Below are positions 8,900 through 17,227 of a stretch of 64,000 bases of DNA, piece by piece. Source of the DNA: Micromonospora echinaurantiaca (lineage in GTDB: Bacteria > Actinomycetota > Actinomycetes > Mycobacteriales > Micromonosporaceae); assembly GCF_900090235.1 (NCBI RefSeq), contig NZ_LT607750.1:2306501-2370500 (forward strand), given 5' to 3'. The translations under genes and the position numbers were made by a program. Numbering within the stretch: the first letter of the stretch is position 1; each line of letters begins with the position of its first letter. The notes under the pieces were generated by a model. That model worked only from the letters and a program-made list of their open reading frames with translations, was not told the DNA's origin and searched no databases.

Positions 8900-8905
8900 C
8901 CCGGC

Positions 8906-8938
8906 CACACAGCTGGCACACAGCGGACGCACACCTGG
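8906..8938 (+). promoter_or_regulatory. three 11-bp direct repeats: probable OmpR-family binding site
   Basis: CACACAGCTGG (8906), CACACAGCGGA (8917) and CGCACACCTGG (8928) follow one another with exact 11-bp spacing. OmpR/PhoP-family regulators bind tandem 11-bp half-sites one helical turn apart. The array ends four bases before a TAGGCT -10, so it occupies the -35 position, as expected for an activator. The regulator encoded just downstream is the obvious candidate. Confidence 0.6.
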
Positions 8939-8942
8939 GCCG

Positions 8943-8948
8943 TAGGCT
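8943..8948 (+). promoter_or_regulatory. -10 element TAGGCT of the two-component operon
   Basis: TAGGCT is 20 bases before the ATG of the response regulator. No -35 is seen; the direct repeats take its place. Confidence 0.5.
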
Positions 8949-8968
8949 GGCCGGCCACCCTTGGGCCC

Positions 8969-9706
8969 ATGGGAAGCGAGGGGCAGACCCGGGTGGAGTT
9001 GCGTCGCCCGGACGGTGAGCCGGTCCGGGTGCTGGTGGTCGACGACGAGCCGACCCTGGCCGAGCTGTTGGCGATGGCGCTGCGCTACGAGGGCTGGCAG
9101 GTCCGCACGGTCGGCGACGGGTCGGCGGCGTTGAGCACCGCCCGGCAGTTCCAGCCGGACGCCGTGGTGCTCGACGTGATGCTGCCCGACCTGGACGGGT
9201 TCCAGGTGCTGCGGCGGTTGCGCGAGCAGACTCCGACCGTCCCGGTGCTCTTCCTGACCGCCCGGGACGCCGTGCAGGACCGGGTCGCCGGGCTGACCGT
9301 CGGCGGCGACGACTACGTCACCAAGCCGTTCAGCCTGGAGGAGGTGATCGCCCGGTTGCGGGCGCTGCTGCGCCGGTCCGGCTTCGCGGTGGCCGCGCGG
9401 GAGGAGGCGGTGCTCACCGTCGGTGACCTCAGCCTCGACGAGGACAGCCACGAGGTGCGCCGGGCCGGCGAGTTGATCACGCTGACCGCCACCGAGTTCG
9501 AGCTGCTGCGCTACCTGATGCGCAACCCGCGCCGGGTGCTGAGCAAGGCGCAGATCCTGGACCGGGTCTGGAACTACGACTTCGGCGGCCAGGCCAACGT
9601 GGTCGAGCTCTACATCTCGTACCTGCGAAAGAAGATCGACGTCGGCCGCGAGCCGATGATCCACACGTTGCGCGGCGCGGGGTATGTCCTCAAGCCGGCC
9701 GGGTGA
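8969..9706 (+). CDS. OmpR/PhoB-family response regulator
   Basis: A 245-residue two-domain regulator. The receiver (about 18-130) has the acidic pair in VLVVDDEP, phosphoacceptor D69 in VVLDVMLPDLDG, and K119 in DYVTKPFS. The winged-helix domain (about 147-243) shows LTATEFELLRYLMRNPRRVL, ILDRVWNYDF, VVELYISYLRKKID and the closing HTLRGAGYVLKP. Overall it resembles the TcrX/MprA/PrrA type. It is followed by its kinase, whose start lies 23 bases inside this gene, so the two are coupled. The transcript is probably near-leaderless, and autoregulation through the upstream 11-bp repeats is likely. Confidence 0.95.
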   Translation: MGSEGQTRVELRRPDGEPVRVLVVDDEPTLAELLAMALRYEGWQVRTVGDGSAALSTARQFQPDAVVLDVMLPDLDGFQVLRRLREQTPTVPVLFLTARDAVQDRVAGLTVGGDDYVTKPFSLEEVIARLRALLRRSGFAVAAREEAVLTVGDLSLDEDSHEVRRAGELITLTATEFELLRYLMRNPRRVLSKAQILDRVWNYDFGGQANVVELYISYLRKKIDVGREPMIHTLRGAGYVLKPAG

Positions 9707-11162
9707 GCGCGCCGGCCCGCCGGCGCGGCTGCGACGCTGGCCGGCCGGCTGGTCGCTGCGTACCCGGCTGGTGGTCACCCTGGTCGCGCTGCTGGCCCTG
9801 GTCAGCGTCGGGATCGGCGGGCTCACCACGGTGGCGCTGCGGCAGTTCCTGGTCGACCGGGTCGACGCCCAGCTGGTGCCCGGCGCGATGTCCCGGGGCG
9901 ACCGCCCGTTCCCGCCGTTCGGTGCCGGCCTCCCGCCGGGGCTGCCACCCGGCTCCGTCGTCGCCACCGTGGTCGACGGCACGGTCACCGAGGCGCGGAC
10001 GCAGAGCGGCAACCGGGCCGGGGGCGAGCCGCTGCCGGTCGCGGAGGTGACCGCGCTGGCCGGGCTGCCGGTGGGCGCCGCGCCGCGCACCGTCGACCTG
10101 GGCGAGCGCGGCGACTACCGGGCCGTGGCCCGGCAGCTGCCCACCGGGCGCACCCAGGTCGTCGCGCTGCCGCTGGCCGGGGTGCAGGAGACCGTCTGGT
10201 GGATGATCGCGGCGCAGGCCGGGGTGGCCACCGCCGGGCTGCTGGTGGCCGGCTCCGCCGGCGCGCTGATCGTCCGGGCCACGCTGCGCCCGCTGCGCCG
10301 GGTCGCCGCCACCGCCGGCCGGGTCAGCGAGCTGCCGCTGGACCGGGGCGAGGTGGCGCTCTCCGAGCGGGTGCCCGCCGCGGACACCGACCCGCGTACC
10401 GAGGTGGGCCAGGTCGGCGCGGCGCTGAACCGGCTGCTCGGGCACGTCGGCGCCGCCCTCGCCGCCCGGCAGGCCAGCGAGACCCGGGTTCGCCAGTTCG
10501 TCGCCGACGCCAGCCACGAGCTGCGCACCCCGCTGGCCGCGATCCGGGGCTACGCCGAGGTCGCCCGGCGCGGCCGGGACCAGGTGCCGCCCGACGTCGC
10601 GCACGCGCTACGCCGGGTGGAGTCGGAGAGCGCCCGGATGACCAGCCTCGTCGACGACCTGCTGCTGCTCGCCCGGCTGGACGCCGGCCGGCCGCTCGCG
10701 GCCGAACCGGTCGACCTCACCGCGCTGGTGGTGGACGCGGTCAGCGACGCCCACGTCGCCGGCCCGGAGCACCACTGGCGGCTCGACCTGCCGGACACGG
10801 TGATCCGGGTGCCCGGCGACGCCGCCCGGCTGCACCAGGTGCTGGCGAACCTGCTGGCCAACGCGCGGGTGCACACCCCGCCCGGCACCACCGTCACCAC
10901 CACCCTGCGGGCCGGACCGGACGCCGCCGTGCTCACCGTGGCCGACGACGGTCCGGGGGTGCCGGCCGGGTTGCAGCCGGAGGTGTTCGAGCGCTTCGCC
11001 CGGGGCGACAGCTCCCGCTCCCGGACGCACGGCAGCACCGGCCTGGGCCTGGCCATCGTGGCGGCGGTGGTTGCCGCGCACCACGGCACCGTGGCGCTGG
11101 ACAGCCGACCGGGCCGGACCGTGTTCACCGTCCGGCTGCCGGACCCGCTCGCCGGCGGGTGA
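9684..11162 (+). CDS. sensor histidine kinase
   Basis: The 492-residue kinase has two membrane helices (about 27-48 and 181-203) enclosing an extracytoplasmic sensor of about 130 residues that is rich in Pro and Gly and holds no recognised domain. A HAMP-like segment follows (about 204-265). The dimerisation domain has H278 in FVADASHELRTPLAAIRGYA, and the ATPase domain has LLANARVHTPPGT (N-box), ADDGPGVP (G1) and STGLGLAIV (G2). All catalytic motifs are intact. The start chosen overlaps the response-regulator gene by 23 bases; later starts would cut the basic stretch before the first helix. The two genes form a standard OmpR/EnvZ-type pair; the signal is unknown. It ends three bases from the convergent arginase-fold gene. 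Confidence 0.95.
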   Translation: MSSSRPGERAGPPARLRRWPAGWSLRTRLVVTLVALLALVSVGIGGLTTVALRQFLVDRVDAQLVPGAMSRGDRPFPPFGAGLPPGLPPGSVVATVVDGTVTEARTQSGNRAGGEPLPVAEVTALAGLPVGAAPRTVDLGERGDYRAVARQLPTGRTQVVALPLAGVQETVWWMIAAQAGVATAGLLVAGSAGALIVRATLRPLRRVAATAGRVSELPLDRGEVALSERVPAADTDPRTEVGQVGAALNRLLGHVGAALAARQASETRVRQFVADASHELRTPLAAIRGYAEVARRGRDQVPPDVAHALRRVESESARMTSLVDDLLLLARLDAGRPLAAEPVDLTALVVDAVSDAHVAGPEHHWRLDLPDTVIRVPGDAARLHQVLANLLANARVHTPPGTTVTTTLRAGPDAAVLTVADDGPGVPAGLQPEVFERFARGDSSRSRTHGSTGLGLAIVAAVVAAHHGTVALDSRPGRTVFTVRLPDPLAGG

Positions 11163-11165
11163 CGG

Positions 11166-12020
11166 TCAGGGCACGAGCAGCTCGGCGAGCACCTCGACCA
11201 CCCGTCGCGCGTGCCGCCCGTCCGGGTCGAGGTCGACGTTCAGGTCGGTGACGCTCATCCCGAGCAGCCGGTCGGCCCGCGCCAGCGGGGTCACCAGCGC
11301 GGTCAGCTCGGGCCAGCGCAGCCCGTCCGGCTCCGGGTAGCTGACCGCCGGCAGGTCGGCCGGGTCGACCACGTCCAGGTCGAGGTGCAGCCAGGCCGGC
11401 CCGTCGCCGGCCGCGGCCAGCTCCGCGCCGACCTCGCCGGGGCCCCGCCGCCGCAGCTGCGCCGCCGGCAGTTGGTGGATCCGCGGGTCGATCCGGTCCG
11501 CCTCGGCCCGGCCGGGGCCGTCGGCCGGCGGGCGGTGCCCCATCAGGTGCACCCGGCCCGGGTCGACGAGCGGCCCGTCCCGGCCCACGGCGGCGGCCGG
11601 ACCGTGCCCGGTCACCACCGACAGGTCCATGTCCGCGCCCTCGCCGGTCTCCGAGCTGCGCCCGTCGTAGAAGTCCGGGTGGCCGTCGACGAACCAGAGC
11701 GTCACCGCCGGCGGCAGCGCCAGGCAGATCCCCGGCAGGATGGTGCAGTCGCCGCCGACCACCAGCGGCCGGCGGCCGATGGTGAGCAGCTCGTCGACCC
11801 GCTCGGCGATGGCCGCGCCGGCCCGGCGGACCTGGGCCGCGCCGATCAGCCCGCTCTCCAGGTCACGGACCGGGTCGTCGACCACCGCCTCGACCCGGCC
11901 GCCGTCCGCCGCGCCGAGCGCGGTGAGCAGCCCGGCGGCGCGCAGCGCGTCGGGGGCCCGCTGCTCGCCCCGGCCCCGCCCGGACGAGTCCAGCGGCGCG
12001 TCGACCACGACCCATCGCAC
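11166..12020 (-). CDS. arginase/agmatinase-fold family protein
   Basis: The 284-residue protein belongs to the ureohydrolase superfamily, which hydrolyses guanidino compounds at a two-manganese site. Motifs in order: VVGGDCTILPG (usual GGDHS, so Cys replaces the first His ligand), WFVDGHPDFYD (usual DAHxD, intact ligands) and LHLDLDVVDP (usual DxDxxDP, intact). The His-to-Cys change recurs in actinobacterial relatives as far as I recall and may alter metal use or substrate, so arginase activity should not be assumed. The start is GTG 12020 (MRWVVVD); an upstream extension overlaps the divergent AraC gene. It is convergent with the histidine kinase. It probably stands alone. Confidence 0.85.
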   Translation of the reverse strand: MRWVVVDAPLDSSGRGRGEQRAPDALRAAGLLTALGAADGGRVEAVVDDPVRDLESGLIGAAQVRRAGAAIAERVDELLTIGRRPLVVGGDCTILPGICLALPPAVTLWFVDGHPDFYDGRSSETGEGADMDLSVVTGHGPAAAVGRDGPLVDPGRVHLMGHRPPADGPGRAEADRIDPRIHQLPAAQLRRRGPGEVGAELAAAGDGPAWLHLDLDVVDPADLPAVSYPEPDGLRWPELTALVTPLARADRLLGMSVTDLNVDLDPDGRHARRVVEVLAELLVP

Positions 12021-12092
12021 ACCGGCAGGGTAACGACGGCGCGGGCGCCCGTACCGGCGATCGCCGGGTCGTGCCCTCGGCCGGAGTCGTGG

Positions 12093-12098
12093 CAGGCT
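12093..12098 (+). promoter_or_regulatory. -10 element CAGGCT of a probably leaderless gene
   Basis: CAGGCT ends seven bases before the GTG start of the AraC gene, the spacing expected if transcription starts at or next to the start codon. Confidence 0.35.
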
Positions 12099-12105
12099 GG
12101 TCGGC

Positions 12106-12792
12106 GTGTATCGGGAACGCCCCGCGGGGTTCGCCGGCGCGGTGCTCTGGACGGCCACCACGGCCGGCACCGCGCCCAGCCGGGTGCTGCCCGACGGCTG
12201 CGTCGACCTGCTCTGGTCCAGCCACGCCGGGCTGCTGGTTGCCGGACCCGACCGCACCGCCCACCTGAGCACGGCCGTACCCGGTCAGCGGTGGGTCGGG
12301 TTGCGGCTGCCGCCCGGCACCGGCCCGGCGGTGCTCGGCGTACCCGCCGTCGAGCTGCGGGACCGGCGGGTGGCGCTCGCCGACGTCTGGGGTGACCGGG
12401 CGGTCGCCGGCCTGGCCGAGCGGGCCGCGGCCGATCCGACCAGCGCGCTGGTCGAGGTGGCCCGGGAGCGGCTGCGCGCCGCCGGCGGCCCCGACCCGGT
12501 GGGCGTCCGGGTCGCCGCGGCGCTGGCCGCCGGCGCCCCGGTGGCCGCCACCGCCGCCGAGGTCGGGCTCGATCCGCGCGCCCTGCACCGCCGGTCCCGG
12601 CACCTGTTCGGGTACGGCCCGAAGACGCTCGCCCGGATCCTGCGGATGCGCCGGGCGCTGGCGCTGGCCCGGACCGGCACCCCGCTGGCCGAGGTGGCCG
12701 CCCGCTGCGGCTACGCCGACCAGGCGCACCTCACCCGGGACGTACGCCAGTTGGCCGGCGTGCCGCCGACGGCGCTGCTCGCTCGCGGCTGA
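12106..12792 (+). CDS. AraC-family transcriptional regulator
   Basis: A 228-residue regulator. The C-terminal part (about 135-226) carries two helix-turn-helix units: PVAATAAEVGLDPRALHRRSRHLFGYG and TPLAEVAARCGYADQAHLTR with PTALL closing. The N-terminal 120 residues have the layout of the small beta-barrel found in one-component AraC regulators (RVLPDGCVDLLWS, GLRLPPGTGP, LADVWG). By family it would bind a small molecule and activate or repress a nearby gene; no obvious target is divergent except the arginase-fold gene 85 bases away. GTG 12106 is chosen because it directly follows the promoter-like element and has no upstream alternative. Single-gene unit, closed by a strong hairpin. Confidence 0.88.
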   Translation: MYRERPAGFAGAVLWTATTAGTAPSRVLPDGCVDLLWSSHAGLLVAGPDRTAHLSTAVPGQRWVGLRLPPGTGPAVLGVPAVELRDRRVALADVWGDRAVAGLAERAAADPTSALVEVARERLRAAGGPDPVGVRVAAALAAGAPVAATAAEVGLDPRALHRRSRHLFGYGPKTLARILRMRRALALARTGTPLAEVAARCGYADQAHLTRDVRQLAGVPPTALLARG

Positions 12793-12819
12793 CCACCCGC
12801 CCCGGGCGGCGGACCCGCG

Positions 12820-12857
12820 GCGGACCCGGTGCTCGGCCGTCGAGCGACCGGGTCCGC
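12820..12857. terminator. hairpin between convergent genes
   Basis: GCGGACCCGGT-GCTCG pairs with CGAGC-(G)-ACCGGGTCCGC, a 16-bp stem with a single bulged base and a 5-nt loop. It lies between the AraC and VOC genes and can act on both. Confidence 0.8.
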
Positions 12858-12871
12858 GTTCCGGCGTGCGG

Positions 12872-13273
12872 TCAGTCCGGGGTCTTCGGCTGCCGGGCGA
12901 AGAGGTCCACCCCGTTGCCGTCCGGGTCGAGCACCACCGCGTAGCGCTGCCCCCACTCGGCGTCCCACGGCGGCAGGTGCCCCTGGTAGCCCTCGGCGAC
13001 CAGTTCCGCGTAGAGCCGGTCCACCTCGGCCGGGTCGGCGCAGCGGAAGGCGAGGCTGGCGCCCCCGCCCTGGCCGGGCTTCCAGTCCGGGTCGAAGGAG
13101 CGGATGACCTCCGCCGTGTCCCAGGCGAGCCGGAGCCCGCCGGGCAGGGTGATCTCCACGTGCGGTGCGGTGTCGGCGTCGGCCGGGATGTCGAGGCCGA
13201 GCCGGCGGTAGAAGGCGAGCGAGCGCGGCAGGTCGCCGCTGACCAAGCCGATGAGATCGAGTGTCGGTGCCAT
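12872..13273 (-). CDS. VOC-family (glyoxalase/bleomycin-resistance fold) protein
   Basis: A 133-residue protein starting at ATG 13273, with two beta-alpha-beta-beta-beta units. The first holds LIGLVSGDLPRSLAFYRRLG and HVEITLPGG; the second holds ASLAFRCADPAEVDRLYAEL and YAVVLDPDGNGVDLFA, the usual C-terminal signature. Possible metal ligands are His46-Glu48 region and Asp/Glu in the last strand. VOC proteins range from glyoxalase I to drug-binding proteins; nothing here decides the substrate. An in-frame extension of 25 codons upstream exists but would place the start inside the promoter region and lacks a ribosome-binding site. It stands alone and converges on the AraC gene. Confidence 0.88.
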   Translation of the reverse strand: MAPTLDLIGLVSGDLPRSLAFYRRLGLDIPADADTAPHVEITLPGGLRLAWDTAEVIRSFDPDWKPGQGGGASLAFRCADPAEVDRLYAELVAEGYQGHLPPWDAEWGQRYAVVLDPDGNGVDLFARQPKTPD

Positions 13274-13442
13274 GCCGCCACGGTAGGGCCGGGCCCGGGT
13301 GGGTGTCTTGAACGAATCGGACGGCGGACGGATGGGCGATGTCGGCACACGAGGCGGACGCCCGACGTACCGTGTCAGAAGTCCGGCGTTCCGGTCATAC
13401 CGGGGCGTCGGGTGTCGAGACGGCGAGGGGAAGGAGCGGTCG

Positions 13443-13592
13443 GTGAACCATCTGGCCTACCTGGACGCGGGGTCCGGCAGCCTGATCGTGCAGGCGGTGG
13501 TCGGCGGGGTGGCCGGCGCGGCGGTGGCCGCCAAGCTCTACTGGCGGCGGCTGGTCGACCGGTTCCGCCGCCAGCCCACCGACCAGCGCTGA
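13443..13592 (+). CDS. tiny membrane protein of the YLDxGSGSL family
   Basis: A 49-residue protein starting at GTG 13443, after a clear GAAGGAG. It reads MNHLAYLDAGSGSLIVQAVV and then GGVAGAAVAAKLYWRR followed by a basic tail. The Y-L-D-x-G-S-G-S-L-I-x-Q motif followed by one membrane helix is a recurring small protein in bacteria that lies next to methyltransferase and sulfatase/phosphatase-fold genes, as here. Function unknown; it may be a subunit or anchor for the products downstream. The next start is 11 bases after its stop, so the three genes form an operon. Confidence 0.8.
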   Translation: MNHLAYLDAGSGSLIVQAVVGGVAGAAVAAKLYWRRLVDRFRRQPTDQR

Positions 13593-13602
13593 CCGGCCGG
13601 CG

Positions 13603-15027
13603 ATGGCGATCTCCCACACCGGCCTGCGCCCCGAGCCCGGGTCGTTCCGCGACCCAGCGAACCGGGTCTTCCACTTCGGCGACGACGTGCTGCGCGGGCT
13701 CGACGCCCAGGCGGCCCAGGAGTGGCGGGCCCTGGCCGGCACCGACTTCTTCCCCGCCCTGCTCGCCGCCGGCAAGGTCTGCGGCACCGAACCCGCCGAC
13801 CCGGCGCTGCTGCCCGCGAGCGACGGCTGGGCGGCCGCGCTCCGGCACGAGCGCATCCCGTTCGTCTCCCACCCGTACGAGTGGTCCTTCAGCATGCTGC
13901 GCGACGCCGCACTGCTGCACCTGGAGATCCTCCGTACGGCGCTGCCCGGCGGATTCACCACCAAGGACGGCTCGGCCTACAACCTCCAGTGGCGCGGCGC
14001 CGAACCGGTCTTCATCGACGTCGGCTCGTTCACCCCGCTGCGCGACGGCGAGCCCTGGGCCGGCTACCGCCAGTTCTGCCAGACCCTGCTCTATCCGCTG
14101 CTGCTCGGCGCCCACCTCGACCTGGACTTCCAGCCCTGGCTGCGGGCCCGGGTGGACGGCATCGACGCCGACCAGATGCGCCGCCTCTTCGGCGGCGCGC
14201 GTCGACTGCGGCCGGGCGTGCTCACCCACGTGCACCTGCACGGGGCGATGCAGAACCGGCACGCCGGCACCAGCACCGCCGACACCCGGGACCGGCTGCG
14301 GGACGCCGGCTACTCGCGGGAGCTGGCGCTGGCCACCGTACGCGGCATCGAGAAACTCGTCCGCCGGCTCGACCGGCCGGCCACCGCCAGCCACTGGTCG
14401 GCGTACCAGCGCACCTGCGGCTACTCCGCCGGCGACCGGGCCGCCAAGGAGGCGTTCGTGGCCGGGGCGCTGGCCGCCACCCCGCACGCCCGGCTGGTGC
14501 TCGACCTCGGCGCCAACGACGGCCGGTACGCCCGGCTCGCCGCCCGGCACGCCGACTACGTGGTCGCCGTGGAACAGGACCCGGCGGTGGTGGACGAGCT
14601 GTACCGGGCGCTGCGCGCCGACGGGGAGCGACGCGTCCTGCCGTTGGTGATGGACCTCGCCGACCCGTCGCCCGGCGGCGGCTGGCGGGGCGTCGAGCGG
14701 GCCGGGTTCGCCGACCGGGCCGCCGCCGACGTGGTGCTCGCCCTCGCCGTGGTGCACCACCTCGCGATCGGCCGCAACGTGCCGCTGCCCGAGGTGGTGG
14801 ACTTCCTCGCCGGGCTCTGCGCGCCGGGCGCGCGGGTCGTGGTGGAGTTCGTCCACCCGGACGACCCGATGGCCCGCCGGCTGCTGGCCAACAAACCCGA
14901 CGGGCTCTTCCCCGACTACCGGCGCGACGAGTTCGAGCGGCTGCTCGGCGCGCGGGGCCGGATCGAGCGCCGGCTGGAACTGCCGTCGGGCACCCGCACC
15001 CTGTACGCGGTGGTCGTGGGTGGCTGA
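13603..15027 (+). CDS. class I SAM-dependent methyltransferase with NoeA-like N-terminal domain
   Basis: A 474-residue protein in two parts. Residues 1-270 form a conserved region with DPANRVFHFGDDV, ERIPFVSHPYEWSFSMLRDA, TTKDGSAYNLQWRGAEPVFI and a Trp/His-rich centre. I recall this region from nodulation-protein-NoeA-like methyltransferases. Residues about 285-474 form a Rossmann methyltransferase with motif I LVLDLGANDGRYARLAA, then VVAVEQDPAVV and ALAVVHHLAIG. The N-terminal part probably binds the acceptor, possibly a sugar or lipid-linked saccharide. No membrane helices are seen. The stop is overlapped by the sulfatase start (GTG 15020), so the two are co-translated. The substrate is inferred only by context. 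Confidence 0.85.
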   Translation: MAISHTGLRPEPGSFRDPANRVFHFGDDVLRGLDAQAAQEWRALAGTDFFPALLAAGKVCGTEPADPALLPASDGWAAALRHERIPFVSHPYEWSFSMLRDAALLHLEILRTALPGGFTTKDGSAYNLQWRGAEPVFIDVGSFTPLRDGEPWAGYRQFCQTLLYPLLLGAHLDLDFQPWLRARVDGIDADQMRRLFGGARRLRPGVLTHVHLHGAMQNRHAGTSTADTRDRLRDAGYSRELALATVRGIEKLVRRLDRPATASHWSAYQRTCGYSAGDRAAKEAFVAGALAATPHARLVLDLGANDGRYARLAARHADYVVAVEQDPAVVDELYRALRADGERRVLPLVMDLADPSPGGGWRGVERAGFADRAAADVVLALAVVHHLAIGRNVPLPEVVDFLAGLCAPGARVVVEFVHPDDPMARRLLANKPDGLFPDYRRDEFERLLGARGRIERRLELPSGTRTLYAVVVGG

Positions 15028-17185
15028 GCCGCCACCCGCCCCGCCGCCCGGCCCACTCGACCCGCACCCGACCCCGTCCGATCCGGCCGCCCCAGCCTCC
15101 GGCACGCCGGCGCTCCCGAACGGACCGGTGCCCGCGCCCGTGGCCGGGCCCGCGAACCCCACGCCCGCCTCCCCGGTCCGGTCGGCGGCGGCAGGTCGCG
15201 AACCGGCGGCCGGGTGGCGGGCCGAACTGGGCCGGCTGCTGGAGGTGGCGGCGCTGGTCGGGCTGGTGGTCACCCAGCCGCTGCTCGACGTGCTCGGCCG
15301 CAGCCCGGACTTCTTCCTGTTCCACCGCGCCGACCGGGGCGAGATCCTGTTGCTGGTGGCGCTGATCGCGGTCGCGCCCACGCTGGCCGTGGGGCTGCTC
15401 GGCGCGGTCACCCGGCTGGCCGGCCCGGCCGCCCGCGCCGCCACCCACACGCTGCTGGTCGGGCTGCTGCTCGCTGCGCTGGCCGTGCAGGCCGGCCGGC
15501 ACGGCACCGGGCTGCGGGGCGTACCGCTGCTGCTGGTGGCGGCGGTGGCCGGCGCGGCCGGGGCGGCGGCGCACCGGCGGTGGCGGGTGCCCGGGCGGGT
15601 GCTGCGGGTGGCCGCCGCGGGTCCGCTGGTCTTCGTCGGGCTGTTCCTGTTCGTCTCGTCCAGCTCGGCGGTCGTGCTGCCGCGCGGTGAGGGCGGCGCG
15701 GCCGGCGCGGCCCAGGGCGCGCGGCACCCGCCGGTGGTCATGCTGATCCTCGACGAGCTGCCGCTGGTCAGCCTGCTCGGCCCGGACGGGCGGGTCGACG
15801 CCACCCGCTACCCGCACTTCGCCGAGCTGGCCGCCGGCTCCACCTGGTACCGCAACGCCACCGGGGTCAGCGGCTGGACGCCGTACGCGCTGCCGGCGAT
15901 GCTCACCGGCCGCTACCCGCAGCGCGGCGTCGCGCCGCACTACTCGCAGTACCCGGACAACCTCTTCACCGCCTTCGGCGGGCTGTACGACATCCGGGCC
16001 GAGGAGAGCATCACCCGGCTCTGCCCGCCCAGCCGCTGCGACCAGCCGGTCAGCCCGGAACAGGGGCTCGGCGTGCTGGTCCGGGAGACCGGCAAGCTGC
16101 TGGGACAGTTGGCCGCGCCGGTGGAGAGCCGGATCGACCCGGAGGACTCCTACCGGGAGCGCACCCGCGCCGAGGCGGGCCTGGACGCCGCCGAACCGGT
16201 CCCGGACGACCCGAAGTTCCGCTGGGACAGCCTGGACGACAACCAGCCGGCCCGGTTCACCGCGTTCCTGGCCGGCCTCAAGCCCACCGCCCGGCCGACG
16301 CTGCACTTCCTGCACCTGCTGATGCCGCACTCGCCGTGGTCGTACCTGCCGTCGGGGGCGCGCTACGACGCCCCCGAGGACCTGCCGAACGAGGGTGCCG
16401 GCTGGGTGGAGCTGGCCCGGCAGCGGCACCTCGCGCAGCTCGGCTACACCGACCGGCTGATCGGCGAGACGCTGCGTACGCTGCGCGCCACCGGCCTCTA
16501 CGACCAGGCCCTGCTGGTGGTCACCGCCGATCACGGGGTGAGCTTCACCCAGGGCTCCCAGGGGCGCGGGATGGATGCGATCCGGGCCGCTCCGGACGAG
16601 GTGGGGTGGGTGCCGCTCTTCGTCAAGTCGCCCGGGCAGCGAGCCGGCCGGGTCGACGACCGCAACTGGGAACACGTCGACCTGCTGCCCACCGTCGCCG
16701 ACGAGGCAGCCATCCGGCTGCCCCGGCCGGTCGACGGCCGGTCCGCCCGGCAGGCGCCCCGCGACCCGGCGAAGCACTTCTACGACCGGCCCGGCCAGCC
16801 GGTCCCGCTTCCCGGTGGGGTGCCCGGCCCACTCGCGCCGCCGCCCGTGCACCCGCTGGTCGGCACGACGGTGGGGGAGCGGCCGACCGGCGGCTCGGCC
16901 CGGGTGGCCGACCTGGCCGCGTTCGCCGACGTCGATCCGGACACCGGCCGGCTGCCGGCGCTGGTCTGGGGCGACCTGCCGGACCAGGTGCCGGACGGCA
17001 CGCTGCTCGCGGTCGCGGTCAACGGCCGGGTCGGCGCGGTGGTCCCGGTGGTCGCCCGCGACGCCGGCGGTCGGCGCTTCGCCGCGCTGCTCGCCGACGA
17101 CCGGCTCTTCCAGGTCGGCGCGAACCGGCTGGACGTCTACCAGGTCGCCACCGACGGCACGTTACGCCGGCTCGCCCTTTCCTGA
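15020..17185 (+). CDS. membrane sulfatase / alkaline-phosphatase-superfamily protein
   Basis: A 721-residue protein. After a Pro/Ala-rich cytoplasmic start (1-70) come four membrane helices (about 75-220, for example LLVVALIAVAPTLAVGLLGA-like stretches). A sulfatase-fold domain follows, from about 235 to 590: VVMLILDELPLVSLLG (metal-binding Asp), SGWTPYALPAMLTGRYP (nucleophile region, Thr in place of the Cys/Ser that is modified in true sulfatases), HLLMPHSPWSYLPSG and LLVVTADHGVSF. Thr as nucleophile fits phosphotransferases such as LtaS/EptA more than sulfate hydrolysis. The last 120 residues form a separate beta-rich region. It probably transfers or removes a phospho-group on a cell-surface glycan, together with the methyltransferase and the tiny membrane protein upstream. 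Confidence 0.85.
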   Translation: MAEPPPAPPPGPLDPHPTPSDPAAPASGTPALPNGPVPAPVAGPANPTPASPVRSAAAGREPAAGWRAELGRLLEVAALVGLVVTQPLLDVLGRSPDFFLFHRADRGEILLLVALIAVAPTLAVGLLGAVTRLAGPAARAATHTLLVGLLLAALAVQAGRHGTGLRGVPLLLVAAVAGAAGAAAHRRWRVPGRVLRVAAAGPLVFVGLFLFVSSSSAVVLPRGEGGAAGAAQGARHPPVVMLILDELPLVSLLGPDGRVDATRYPHFAELAAGSTWYRNATGVSGWTPYALPAMLTGRYPQRGVAPHYSQYPDNLFTAFGGLYDIRAEESITRLCPPSRCDQPVSPEQGLGVLVRETGKLLGQLAAPVESRIDPEDSYRERTRAEAGLDAAEPVPDDPKFRWDSLDDNQPARFTAFLAGLKPTARPTLHFLHLLMPHSPWSYLPSGARYDAPEDLPNEGAGWVELARQRHLAQLGYTDRLIGETLRTLRATGLYDQALLVVTADHGVSFTQGSQGRGMDAIRAAPDEVGWVPLFVKSPGQRAGRVDDRNWEHVDLLPTVADEAAIRLPRPVDGRSARQAPRDPAKHFYDRPGQPVPLPGGVPGPLAPPPVHPLVGTTVGERPTGGSARVADLAAFADVDPDTGRLPALVWGDLPDQVPDGTLLAVAVNGRVGAVVPVVARDAGGRRFAALLADDRLFQVGANRLDVYQVATDGTLRRLALS

Positions 17186-17227
17186 CCCCGCGTCGGACGG
17201 CACCCGACCGCACTTCTAGGGTGGGCC

